DNA of 64,000 bases from Sphaerolaimus hirsutus (taxonomy: Eukaryota > Nematoda > Chromadorea > Monhysterida > Sphaerolaimidae). Numbering within the stretch: position 1 is the first letter of the stretch; each line of letters opens with the position of its first letter. The stretch lies in the NCBI GenBank assembly GCA_964036195.1, contig OZ038452.1:16548704-16612703 (forward strand), written 5' to 3'. This document shows, piece by piece, positions 45,195-55,250 of this stretch. The notes beneath the pieces were generated by a model, which searched no databases, was not told the origin of the DNA, and saw nothing but the letters and a program-made list of their open reading frames with translations. The position numbers and the translations under genes were made by a program.

Positions 45195-48100
45195 TCAATA
45201 CTCCTCAGTGCCATCGTCCAGCCCCTCAGCCTGGTTGGAGTCAAGTGCCACCTCTTCATAGTCCTTCTCGAGGGCGGCCAGGTCCTCGCGCGCCTCGGCG
45301 AACTCGCCCTCCTCCATGCCCTCGCCCACGTACCTGCGCACAATGGGGCAGGTGTGAATGAGGCCATAGATTACTCTTTTATACGAGCACAGGGGTCTCG
45401 AACTCCATAATCACCCAGTTCTTTATCTATCTATCTATCCCGGAGGCAATTTTTTGGCTACTATCCACTGACCCCCCCCCCCCCACCAATGGGTCAGCTA
45501 TTTAGCTATCTGGATCGATTTTTGTAATATTTTACCCAAATTTTCGCCCCAAAATGTTTAAATTTCGCATCGTTTTTCTGAAGATTTTCATGCCATTTGA
45601 TAGATTTTCACCTTCAAAATCACTATTTTCATGTGCCTTCTTATCACATATTTTCATCTATTTTTGGCTATAGATGTGCGTGTATACCCTGAAAAAGCCT
45701 GTATACTGAAACCACGCAAGCACCCCCAAATAAATTTTGTTCAAGCTATCTATCCGTCCAGAGGAGCGATTGGCTATTTAACTCCAGGGTCAAAATTCGA
45801 GCTACCTATGAAAGAGCGGTGTACCCATGAAAATTCACGGTACGCTGCAGACTCACCAGTGTACAAAGGCGCGTTTTGCATACATCAGGTCGAATTTGTG
45901 GTCGAGCCTGGCCCACGCGTCCGAGATGGCGGTCGTGTTGGCCAACATGCACACGGCGCGCGGCACCTTGGCCACGTCAGAGCCGGGCACCACTGTCGGC
46001 GGCTGGTAGTTAATGCCCACCTGCGCACGATCACAAATGTAAAGCGTCGCGGCATGTACTCCGCTGAAAGCAGATGCTAAACATCTTTCTGAACGAAACA
46101 CTCCATCATAACGTCATAAAAAATAAAATCAAATTGTTCCAAAAACATTTCACGCACGAAACCTGCGTTGTTTGTGAGTAACTCCTACGGTAACGGCTTT
46201 TTTGGATCATTTTCGTTTTACGAAACAGCGTGCATGCGCTTCTGCGTAGGCTACAAGTACGTGCGGATGTAAACTATGCTGTCCACTTAGCACACTTGAG
46301 GCTTCTAGTTCCGAATGTCGGTATCTCCATCATTTTAGGTTTTTCCAAAATCGCATTTGAAACTTCAACGTTGGCCCGAGCGGGCAATTTTCAAAGGAAA
46401 ACCCTTGCCCAAAACTTTTTGAAAAGCTTATAAATTTATCTACATTTTCCATATTTTCGACCCTGCGGCCGACGTATATAGCCGATTTGATTGACAGCAG
46501 GTCAGCAGATTCAGTGGAGATACCCTGTTTCGAGTGATTTTTTTATGAAAAATCACTCGAAACAGGGTATCTCCACTTAGTACATAGGATTTACTGGGCG
46601 GTGGTGGTGCACCGTTTTGGAGTCAATGGTGCCACTCCATGAGAATGGCCCCACTTGAGAGTAAATTTTGAGTGGAGATACCCTGTTTCGGACAAAGATT
46701 TTTTGGAGATACCCCGTTTCGGATGATTCTTTTCAAAAACTGGTTTGGAATTCTATACCGTAATTCGGATGATTTTTTTCTGTTTTGTATGGGAATGTAG
46801 ACACATTCCTTCAAATCTATACTGTAATCCGGATGATTTTTTCCGTTGGTGCAGATACCCTGTTTCGAGTGAAATTTTACCAATTTGAGGGTGGAGATAC
46901 CCTGTTTCGGCTGATTTTTTTTTGGGTTTTTTCTTCTAAAAATCGGCATATATGTATCTCAGGAACGGTAAAAGATATTGAGAAAATTCTTTTTCTATCA
47001 TGAAGAAATAAGTGCACCTATTACAGATCCGCACTTAACTCATTTTTTCCACTTTGGTCTTATTAGTCCGATATTCGGAACTAGATGCCTCACTTATTCT
47101 CATAAAAAATGCAATGAACATGCCAACGCAGACCTTGAATCCAGTGGGGCACCAATCGACAAACTGAATCGAACGTTTTGTCTTGATGTTAGCGATAGCC
47201 TTGTTCACGTCCTTCGGCACCACGTCGCCACGATACAGCAGACAGACCGCCATGTATTTGCCCAGCAGTGGATCACACTGCGGAAAAGGGGGAAAGGTAT
47301 TGAGCGTTTTCAGACACGCAATTGCACGTCATGTTAGGTATTCATCTTCCTAGTGTTTGTCAGTGTCTTATCAGTATCCATAGGTCAATCTACCGACCGC
47401 ATAGTATACAGTGAAACATTCCATATCACATCCGAATAATACAGAATTCTGTACACAAAACAACGCAAAGTCCAAAAAGAAAGTTGACTTTGGTCATTCC
47501 ATGCATCGAAATACATCAACATTCACCGCTAAACGTGGTCTGAACAAAATAACAATTACCTTGACCATGCAGCTGCCGGGCTCGAAGCACATGGCGGTGA
47601 TGTCGCCCACGGTGAGCGCCTCGTGGTAGGCCTTCTCGGCGCTGATCACCGGCGCGTAGCTGGCCAGCGGGAAGTGGATGCGAGGGTACGGCACCAGATT
47701 CGTTTGGAACTCGTTCAGGTCGACGTTGAGCGCGCCGTCGAAACGCAGGGAAGCCGTAATGGATGAGACAACCTGCGAGAGAATAATGATGTGATTTCTG
47801 ATGAGATATGGAAACTGACAATACTTAAGTACCGTATTTGCCCTAAATACCCCAGGGACAAGGGTTAATGCAAATTTTGATGGGGGGGGTTAATCGAGGG
47901 CGTTATTTTTTCATAGTGCTAATTTTGAGGGGGTATTTCGAGGAAATACGGTAACTTATGTATCAATACATTTTACATTATGTTGAACAATCCTCAAGGA
48001 TGTTTCAACACACCACTGTCCACTTTGCAGCAAAGCGTGGATAAATACCACAATGCTCACTGAACATCACGAAAGAGAACACGCAGACCTGGGCAATCAT

Positions 48101-51100
48101 CCTGTTCAAGTTGGGGTAACTGGGTCGCTGCACGTCCAGATTCCGCTTGCAAAGGTCGTAGATGGCTTCGTTGTCCACCATGAATGAGCAGTCGCTGTGT
48201 TCCAGCGTCGTGTGCGTGGTCAAGATAGAGTTGTACGGCTCGACCACCGCCGTAGACACCTGCGAAACATGCGCACACGCGTGCTTTATTACCATAACAC
48301 GGCGTCAAAATGTGCACATGTGGGAATTGGTAGTGCTTCAAGTGGTATAAGATTTACCAATGCCGTATCAAAAACTTTAATACCGATTACCTGTTGAAAT
48401 GAAAAAATCTCTATTGAAATGAAAAAAAGGTCATCTAAAAACCTATCCAGACAAAGCGATCACAGATAAAAGTGGTAAAAATTTGAAAAGATATATTTTA
48501 ATGAAATTGAATATTTGAAAATACGTAATATAATTATCAAAAATGCAATACATTTTCATTAAGCCGTATTTCGCTGGCAGTTGAGGAGCTATTTTTCACA
48601 AACCCTATGTGCGACGAAAACCTATACAGGAGATGTATCTTACTAAAACATAGATAGACAAATATCTAACCAGGGAATTAGGTGGTAAATGAATATTACC
48701 TGGGGCGCGGGATAAACTGAGAATTCCAGCTTCGACTTTTTGCCAAAGTCCACGCTGAGTCGTTCCATGAGCAGAGAAGTGAAGCCGGAACCAGTGCCAC
48801 CGCCAAACGAATGGAACGTTAGGAAGCCCTGCGACGATGAAATGCAACCACTAAGGGGTAAATGCAACACTCGTGGTAGAGTGACAAACTTGCAGGCCGG
48901 AGCAATTTTCAGACAGGCGACGGATTCTATCCATGGTGGACTCTATCAGCTCCTTGCCGATGGTGTAGTGGCCGCGCGCGTAGTTGTTCGCGGCATCTTC
49001 TTTACCTGACAAAATGAAAATAAACGACAGATTTTGACAAATTTCAAAATGAAAATAAACGACGTATTTTAGATTTTGACCCTCGGTGGGTTGGATAGAA
49101 GGCTGCAAGCAAATTTGGTGGTGTTGGGGGGGGGGGCAGGGGTATCTTGAATTTTGACCCTCCGAGTGGTTGGATAGATAGCAAATCGCTCCTCCGGAGG
49201 GATAGATAGCTGAAAAATTTTCTGGGGGGGGGGGGTTGGGGAGGGGTTGTGGTGGTTCGATATATAGGCTTTTTCGGGGCATAGAAGGAAGAAAAGGGAG
49301 AAAAATCGCTAAAAGTAGGTGTAAAATAGCTCAAAATGGGTATACAAGAGCATACTTATAATAGCTGAAAATAGGCAGTTAGACGCATGAACCAGTGATT
49401 TTGGAGGTGAAAATCTATATATAGGTATGAAAAATAGCGATTTTGAGCGAAAATTGGGGTATAGTTTCTGAAAAATCGCTCCAGATAGGTAGATAGCTGG
49501 GCGATTTGGGGGGGGGGGTTTAGGGGGTAGTAGCCCAAAATTTTGCCTCCGGGATAGATAGATAGCTGAGCGGCCTCCGGGATAGATAGATAGCTGGGCA
49601 GTTAGGGGGGGGGGTAACCCCCCCCCCCAACCCCCCCCCCCCCCCATTCGAGACCCCTGGGGGGGGGGTTCTATATATAGGATTTTGAAAGGGTAGAAGG
49701 AAGAAAAGGGAGAAAAACCGCTAAAAGTAGGTGAAAAAAATAGCTAAAAATAGGTAGATAATAGTACAAAAATAGCTGAAAATAGGTTATTTAACACATA
49801 AAAATAAAAATTGACGATTTTGAGCCAAAAATTAGGTAAAATTTCCCAAGAATCACTCCAGATAGGTAGATAGCTGTGCGATTGGGGGAGGGGGGGGGTT
49901 TAGGGGATAGTAGAAAAAAATGATAAATGAGTGGCCTCCAGGATAGATAGCTGGCCGGTTTGGGGGGGTTACTGACTGAGACCTGGACTTATTATACATC
50001 TAAATAAAAAAGGTATTTATAAATGTTCATATAACCTGTTCAAGGTGAAAACAACTTGCTCAAAACCATTCCTTCCTGGGTAGCTTTAGGAGGTAACTGC
50101 GACAAAACACAAATCTAAACCCATCACACATCTAGACCTGGCGCACATCTTATTCTACCCATCACACATCTTAGCCCATCACACATCTAAACGACCCATA
50201 GATGTGACGGGTCTAGATGTGATAGACAGTAGGGTTCAAACGATATATTGTATCGAATATCGAATATCGGATATCGACCATTTTTTAATATCGAATATCG
50301 ATATCGAAAATTTTGAAAAAATATCGAATATCGATATCGAAAATTTTGAAAAAATATCGAATATCGAATATCGATATCGAAAAGTGATATCGTTTGAACC
50401 CTAATAGACAGGGAATTAGTGGTGTCACAAACCGTCTGAAGGTTAAATTTTTAAGTGTTTTTTTCTTAAATGACTTTTCAAATTTTGAATTTTTCAAAAA
50501 ATAGCTTTCAAATTTTCAAATTGCCCCTTTTTCCCCAGCGTGTGTAAACATTTTGAAATTGTCCAATTTTTGTTTGCCATTGTTAATTGTGACACCGCTA
50601 ATCTCCCGCCCATCACACATCCAGACCCATCACACATCTATGGGGGTTTAGATGTGTGATGGGTAGAATTATATGTGTGCCGGATCTAGGTGTGTGATGG
50701 GTTTAGATGTGGGCTGGGACAGGGTCGGTTACCTCCCTTTCCCACCCCTGCACGCATGTGTGCAGACTGCGCCTCAACAAACCAGTTATGAGCTGCTCGG
50801 GGTGATACAGGGTCTTGTAAGCTCCCGTGCGAATTTCATCGATCACGCTCGGCTCCAGGTCGACCAGGATGGCGCGCGGCACGTGTCTCCCGGTGCCAGT
50901 CTCGGAAAAGAATGTCGAGAAGCTGTCATCGATGTTGCCGCCGTTCGACGCCGTCTGCAACGTGAGCCACAGCGTTAATTTAAAACCACGATAATCATAA
51001 GCAATCAGAAGAAAATTTGGCACAGTGCCCAAAATAGACCTTCTCAGCCGACATAAAGCCATCGGGCTGGATTCCGTGCTCCAAGCAGTACAGCTCCCAG

Positions 51101-51248
51101 CAAGAATTGCCGATTTGCACTCCCGCCTGTCCCACGTGCACGGAAATAACTTCGCGCTGCGAAATAAAAGAAAACCAAATTCGACCCACAGAAGCTGAGT
51201 GAAGATTTAGACATCAAAGCGAATAAAATAATTACAAAGCATAACCAT
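45195..51248 (-). CDS. TUBA: Alpha-tubulin, complete, ten exons, 455 aa
   Basis: Minus-strand exons: 51248-51246 (ATG alone, donor gttatg, tentative), 51156-51040, 50954-50783, 49005-48890, 48828-48700, 48259-48089, 47772-47560, 47277-47134, 46020-45857 and 45333-45195. All junctions are GT-AG and the phases fit; total 1368 nt. An intron directly after the initiator ATG is common in animal alpha-tubulins. Landmarks: [17 protein letters not shown] at the N-terminus; Lys40 (the acetylation site) as the last residue of exon 2; [19 protein letters not shown] (nucleotide-binding loop); [20 protein letters not shown] with the catalytic-type Glu near 254; and a C-terminal Glu-Glu-Tyr suitable for detyrosination. 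It polymerises with beta-tubulin into microtubules. Oddities: CDPLLGKYM where most alpha-tubulins have CDPRHGKYM, and a rather weakly acidic tail, so it may be a divergent, tissue-specific isotype. Introns hold several MITEs. Confidence 0.96.
46500..46935. repeat. GGAGATACCCTGTTTCG array with a hairpin, in a tubulin intron
   Basis: GTGGAGATACCCTGTTTCG occurs five times or more with spacers of 40-130 bp. At 46514-46578 it forms a nearly perfect hairpin around a short AT-rich loop. It is probably a MITE with subterminal motifs; outer ends were not defined. Confidence 0.65.
47830..47953. mobile_element. CCGTATTTCCTCG MITE, short copy in a tubulin intron
   Basis: TA|CCGTATTTGCCCTAAATACC at the left and CGAGGAAATACGG|TA at the right, inside the intron 47773-48088. 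Confidence 0.8.
49090..49640. repeat. Dispersed GATAGATAGCTG / CTCCGGAGG repeat in a tubulin intron
   Basis: Several diverged units with GGGATAGATAGATAGCTG, long G runs and AAAAATCGCT follow one another. Similar units occur at 1-240, 3630-3860, 29484-29600, 45420-45800 and 49860-49970. Confidence 0.65.
50111..50718. mobile_element. Element with CCCATCACACATCTAGA arrays in a tubulin intron
   Basis: Motifs of the type CCCATCACACATCTA run in one sense at 50117-50195 and inverted at 50636-50715, around a core of about 400 bp. The second copy (53990-54392) has the same arrangement without the insertion at 50230. Confidence 0.7.
50230..50403. mobile_element. Short hAT-like MITE with ATATCGAT array, absent from the paralogous copy
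   Basis: The ends TAGGGTTCAAACGATAT and ATATCGTTTGAACCCTA are flanked by identical ATAGACAG at 50222-50229 and 50404-50411. At 54088-54105 the paralogous sequence reads GATGTGATACAGGGAATTAG with no element. Confidence 0.93.
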
Positions 51249-51430
51249 GGCTGTTGATGCGGGTGATTTTGATAATGCTGTCGACTTTTTAGAAGGCGGC
51301 AAACTTTTCCAAATTGTCAGCGGGGGTAACGAACTGAATCGCGGCAGCTCCAAGGGCTAGAGATAATGGAAAATTGAAGTTGCAAAAATTTTATTCAAAA
51401 ATCCCGCCAATTATCAGATCGCCTTGAGAG

Positions 51431-51630
51431 NNNNNNNNNNNNNNNNNNNNNNNNNNNNNNNNNNNNNNNNNNNNNNNNNNNNNNNNNNNNNNNNNNNNNN
51501 NNNNNNNNNNNNNNNNNNNNNNNNNNNNNNNNNNNNNNNNNNNNNNNNNNNNNNNNNNNNNNNNNNNNNNNNNNNNNNNNNNNNNNNNNNNNNNNNNNNN
51601 NNNNNNNNNNNNNNNNNNNNNNNNNNNNNN
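51431..51630. other. Assembly gap (200 N)
   Basis: 200 unknown bases directly after CAGATCGCCTTGAGAG. In the second copy this sequence continues at 55098-55112. After the gap, TTATTCAGATGGGTTATGGT matches about 56110. The gap may therefore hide about 1 kb equivalent to 55112-56110. Confidence 0.97.
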
Positions 51631-51859
51631 TGGAACTGATTATTCAGATGGGTTATGGTAGGTTTCCATACAAACAGTGGAACAGTTACCAACCCAATAG
51701 AAACAGATGCCAACAGACGCGCACGCAGCACCGGGAGCGTTTTGTGTATTGATTCTTATTGACCTAAGTTGAACTTAGGTGCGTTGAACGCAATGATGAA
51801 TTGTTTTGCTAATTCTGGTCTGATTATCTTAGATGGTCTGAGCATGAACTTTTGGGGCA

Positions 51860-52370
51860 CAGGTGTCAGCGCCAATGGCGTCAAAGCAAAATGGCGCCAA
51901 GCGCCATGGCGCTTTTTGCTTTGGTGCTAGCGCCAAGTGCCAGCGCCAGGCATTTTGTTCCGGGGGTGCATCATTTGGTATGCTAGTCACTTAGTATGAC
52001 GCGGAAATGCACAGTTGGTATGCTGTAGTGCCTCATTTCAAGTGCTACTGTGCTAGAAGTGGATTGAGAAGTGAATTGAGAAGTAAAAAAGTAAAAAACA
52101 CATGGCAAGTGACAAGAAAATGCTTAAAAATATTTAACAAATTCAATTCACTTCTAATGCTCATGAAATCCATCTTAAGTGTCGCATTTGATGAGCAAGC
52201 ATGAGATGACTTAATGGTGGCATACAACGTGTAGCTAGTTGTGATGTCAAGCGATGCCTTACAGCATCCTACATGAGCTTTTTTGGCAGCATACCAAACG
52301 ACTAGCATCCTAAGTGGTCTGGCCTCTTTTGTTCCTGGCGCTGGGCAAAAATAGCGCCAAGCGCCAAAAG
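51860..52370. mobile_element. GGCGCC-array element interrupted by a second inverted-repeat element
   Basis: GGCGCCAAGCGCCATGGCGC motifs at 51865-51960 and 52338-52365 flank an insert of about 345 bp (51970-52317). The ends of the insert share GGTATGCTAGTC(A/G) and CACTTAG in inverted order. TTTTGTTCC occurs on both sides of the insert (51953-51961 and 52328-52336). Confidence 0.6.
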
Positions 52371-52943
52371 TATTTCACAACAGTCATCAAAATATTTCGT
52401 TTTTACTATGGAATAACAAATTACGAAATTTATCACAAGATTTTGTTCATTTAATTATGATAGGATTCTGCGCATTCTTTGCGGATTGCGGTCTGCTGAG
52501 TATAATTAGTAAATATTACAAATAGGTAATTGATGACAGTAATACGGTATGACAGATATCCAGGGAAATTATTTTGTACAAGTTAGATTTAGAAGTTAGA
52601 ATTTTGTACAAGTTAGTTAGATTACTAATTACTGACTGCAAAATTACAACAAAGTGAATACATTTCCCGTGCAGATATTTTATTACCGTTTTTTTAACAC
52701 TTTGTTCACGTCAAGACAATGTGAGATAATCCTACCAGAAGCGGCTTTTGATGCATGCCGCCGCTGACCTCTCTAATGCAAGTGGGGCAGTAAACTCCAG
52801 CGACATTACACCTTACAATGAAATCTACCATATCCTGTCTGAATAAAAGTACAAACATCAAAAAAATTTATTATCATATTTATCACATTGCTTCTACTTT
52901 GGGTGAATTTGGCGCAGTTTTTACATGATTTTATACATCAAAA
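52371..52943. other. AT-rich stretch, nothing recognised
   Basis: No gene or repeat boundary is recognised. Confidence 0.4.
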
Positions 52944-53118
52944 TACCGTATTTCCTCGAAATACCCCTCCTCTATCTGGGCACTATGATATTGTATATAT
53001 CCTTATATAAGGCTGTAAAAACTTATAAATGGTGGTTATTGTTGCATTTTTCACGTTTTTCTCTCAAAATTTTCACTCTGAAAAAACAAACCGGGGGGTA
53101 ATTCCAGGAAATACGGTA
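52944..53118. mobile_element. CCGTATTTCCTCG MITE, short copy
   Basis: TA|CCGTATTTCCTCGAAATACC at the left and CAGGAAATACGG|TA at the right. The core AAACTTATAAATGGTGG also occurs at 57505 and 62570. Confidence 0.8.
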
Positions 53119-53429
53119 TGCATTGCATTAGAAATATGCAGAAGCATTTCTTGATAACGTTTTCGGTGCTTCACTCAATTTTCGAAATTTTCTTTTTTTG
53201 TGCAGCACACTTCCCCGGAAGGTGATATAACACAAATTATATTTTAAATACTCTAATTAAGCTTGTATCAGTAGCATAAAGGCATGCCGACAGTGACAGT
53301 AACCCAAGGTAATATTTGCCTCAAAACACCGGAAACGTGCACTTGACATTTTGCACTCAATTTAGACTATTACAGAAGATGACAATTCCACAATGAACAG
53401 ATGCCATGCAGTGGCGTCTGTTTTATAAT

Positions 53430-53610
53430 TATGTAGTCGCGGCCATCGTGTCCGCGGCCACAATGGGCACGCGGCCATCGTGTCCGCGGACTTCGTGGCC
53501 GCGGCCTTGGTGTCCTGCGGCCACAACGTCCGCGGCCTTCGTGTCCCGCGGCCAGAACGGCGCGGCCACAACGTCCGCGGCCACAACGGCGCGGCCAAGA
53601 TGGGTGTCAA
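53430..53610. repeat. GC-rich minisatellite of GCGGCCACAACGTCC-type units
   Basis: GCGGCC occurs about a dozen times, with spacers such as ATCGTGTCC, TTCGTGTCC and ACAACGTCC, giving degenerate units of about 15-25 bp. GC content is far above the surroundings. No reading frame looks like a protein. Confidence 0.75.
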
Positions 53611-53625
53611 CCGGGGTAACCCCCC

Positions 53626-55111
53626 CCCATTCGAGATCCCTGAGGGGGGGGTTCTATATATAGGATTTTGAAAGGGTAGAAGGAAGAAAAGGGAGAAAAA
53701 CCGCTAAAAGTAGGTGAAAAAAATAGCTAAAAATAGGTAGATAATAGTACAAAAATAGCTGAAAATAGGTTATTTAACACATAAAAATAAAAATTAACGA
53801 TTTTGAGCCAAAAATTAGGTACAATTTCCCAAGAATCACTCCAGATAGGTAGATAGCTGTGCGATTGGGGGAGGGGGGGGGGGGGTTTAGGGGATAGTAG
53901 AAAAAAATGATAAATGAGTGGCCTCCAGGATAGATAGCTGGCCGGTTTGGGGGGGTTACTGACTGAGACCTGGACTTATTATACATCTAAACCCATCACA
54001 CATCTAGACCTGGCGCACATCTTATTCTACGCATCACACATCTTAGCCCATCACACATCTAAACCACCCATAGATGTGTGACGGGTCTAGATGTGATACA
54101 GGGAATTAGTGGTGTCACAAACCCTCTGAAGGTTAAATTTTTAAGTGTTTTTTTCTTAAATGACTTTTCAAATTTTGGATTTTTCAAAAAATAGCTTTCA
54201 AATTGCCCCTTTTACCCCAGCGTGTGTAAACATTTTGAAATTGTCCAATTTTTGTTTGCCATTGTTAATTGTGACACCGCTAATCTCCCGCCCATCACAC
54301 ATCCAGACCCATCACACATCTATGGGGGTTTAGATGTGTGATGGGTAGAATTAGATGTGTGCCGGATCTAGGTGTGTGATGGGTTTAGATGTGGGCTGGG
54401 ACAGGGTCCGTTACCTCCATTTCCCACCCGTGCACGCATGTGTACAGACTGCGCCTCAACAAACCAGTTATGAGCTGCTCGGGGTGATACAGGGTCTTGT
54501 AAGCTCCCGTGCGAATTTCATCGATCACGCTCGGCTCCAGGTCGACCAGGATGGCGCGCGGCACGTGTCTCCCGGTGCCAGTCTCGGAAAAGAATGTCGA
54601 GAAGCTGTCATCGATGTTGCCGCCGTTCGACGCCGTCTGCAACGTGAGCCACAGCGTTAATTTAAGACCACGATGATCATAAGCAATCAGAAGAAAATTT
54701 GGCACAGTGCCCAAAATAGACCTTCTCAGCCGACATAAAGCCATCGGGCTGGATTCCGTGCTCCAAGCAGTACAGCTCCCAGCAAGAATTGCCGATTTGC
54801 ACTCCCGCCTGTCCCACGTGCACGGAAATAACTTCGCGCTGCGAAATAAAAGAAAACCAAATTCGACCCACAGAAGCTGAGTGAAGATTTAGACATCAGA
54901 GCGAATAAAATAATTACAAAGCATAACCATGGCTGTTGATGCGGGTGATTTTGATGATGCTGTCGACTTTTTAGAAGGCGGCAAACTTTTCCAAATTGTC
55001 AGCGGGGTAACGAACTGAATCGCGGCAGCTCCAAGGGCTAGAGATAATGGAAAATTGAAGTTGCAAAAATTTTATTCAAAAATCCCGCCAATTATCAGAT
55101 CGCCTTGAGAG
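53626..55111 (-). pseudogene. Second copy of the alpha-tubulin 5' region (exons 1-3 only)
   Basis: The stretch is collinear and nearly identical with 49644-51430. It contains the ATG (54930-54928), exon 54838-54722 (117 nt) and exon 54636-54465 (172 nt). Splice sites are intact, and the two coding exons encode the same protein as the complete gene. The other seven exons are missing. The copy lacks the hAT-like MITE at 50230 and a stretch of about 108 bp at 50003-50110. Its left flank enters the minisatellite at 53610. It is either a partial tandem duplication or the second haplotype misplaced next to the first; the adjacent N gap favours the latter. If the duplication is real, it would offer only an alternative promoter and 5' exons. 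Confidence 0.85.
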
Positions 55112-55250
55112 TCAAGATTTAGATTATTAGGATGTATTCAATGTTCGAAACCATTCTATACTCCTTCCGGTCACACGAAATAAATGCCGATAACTAGCTA
55201 ATGAGATGCCCAAAATTGAAAATTCTTAAGTCAGAAAATTTTGAATCGAA

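Noticed and set aside
49600-49660. G/C homopolymer runs considered as telomere-like or sequencing artefacts
   Set aside because: They are characteristic parts of two repeat families across the window. Exact run lengths may still be inaccurate.
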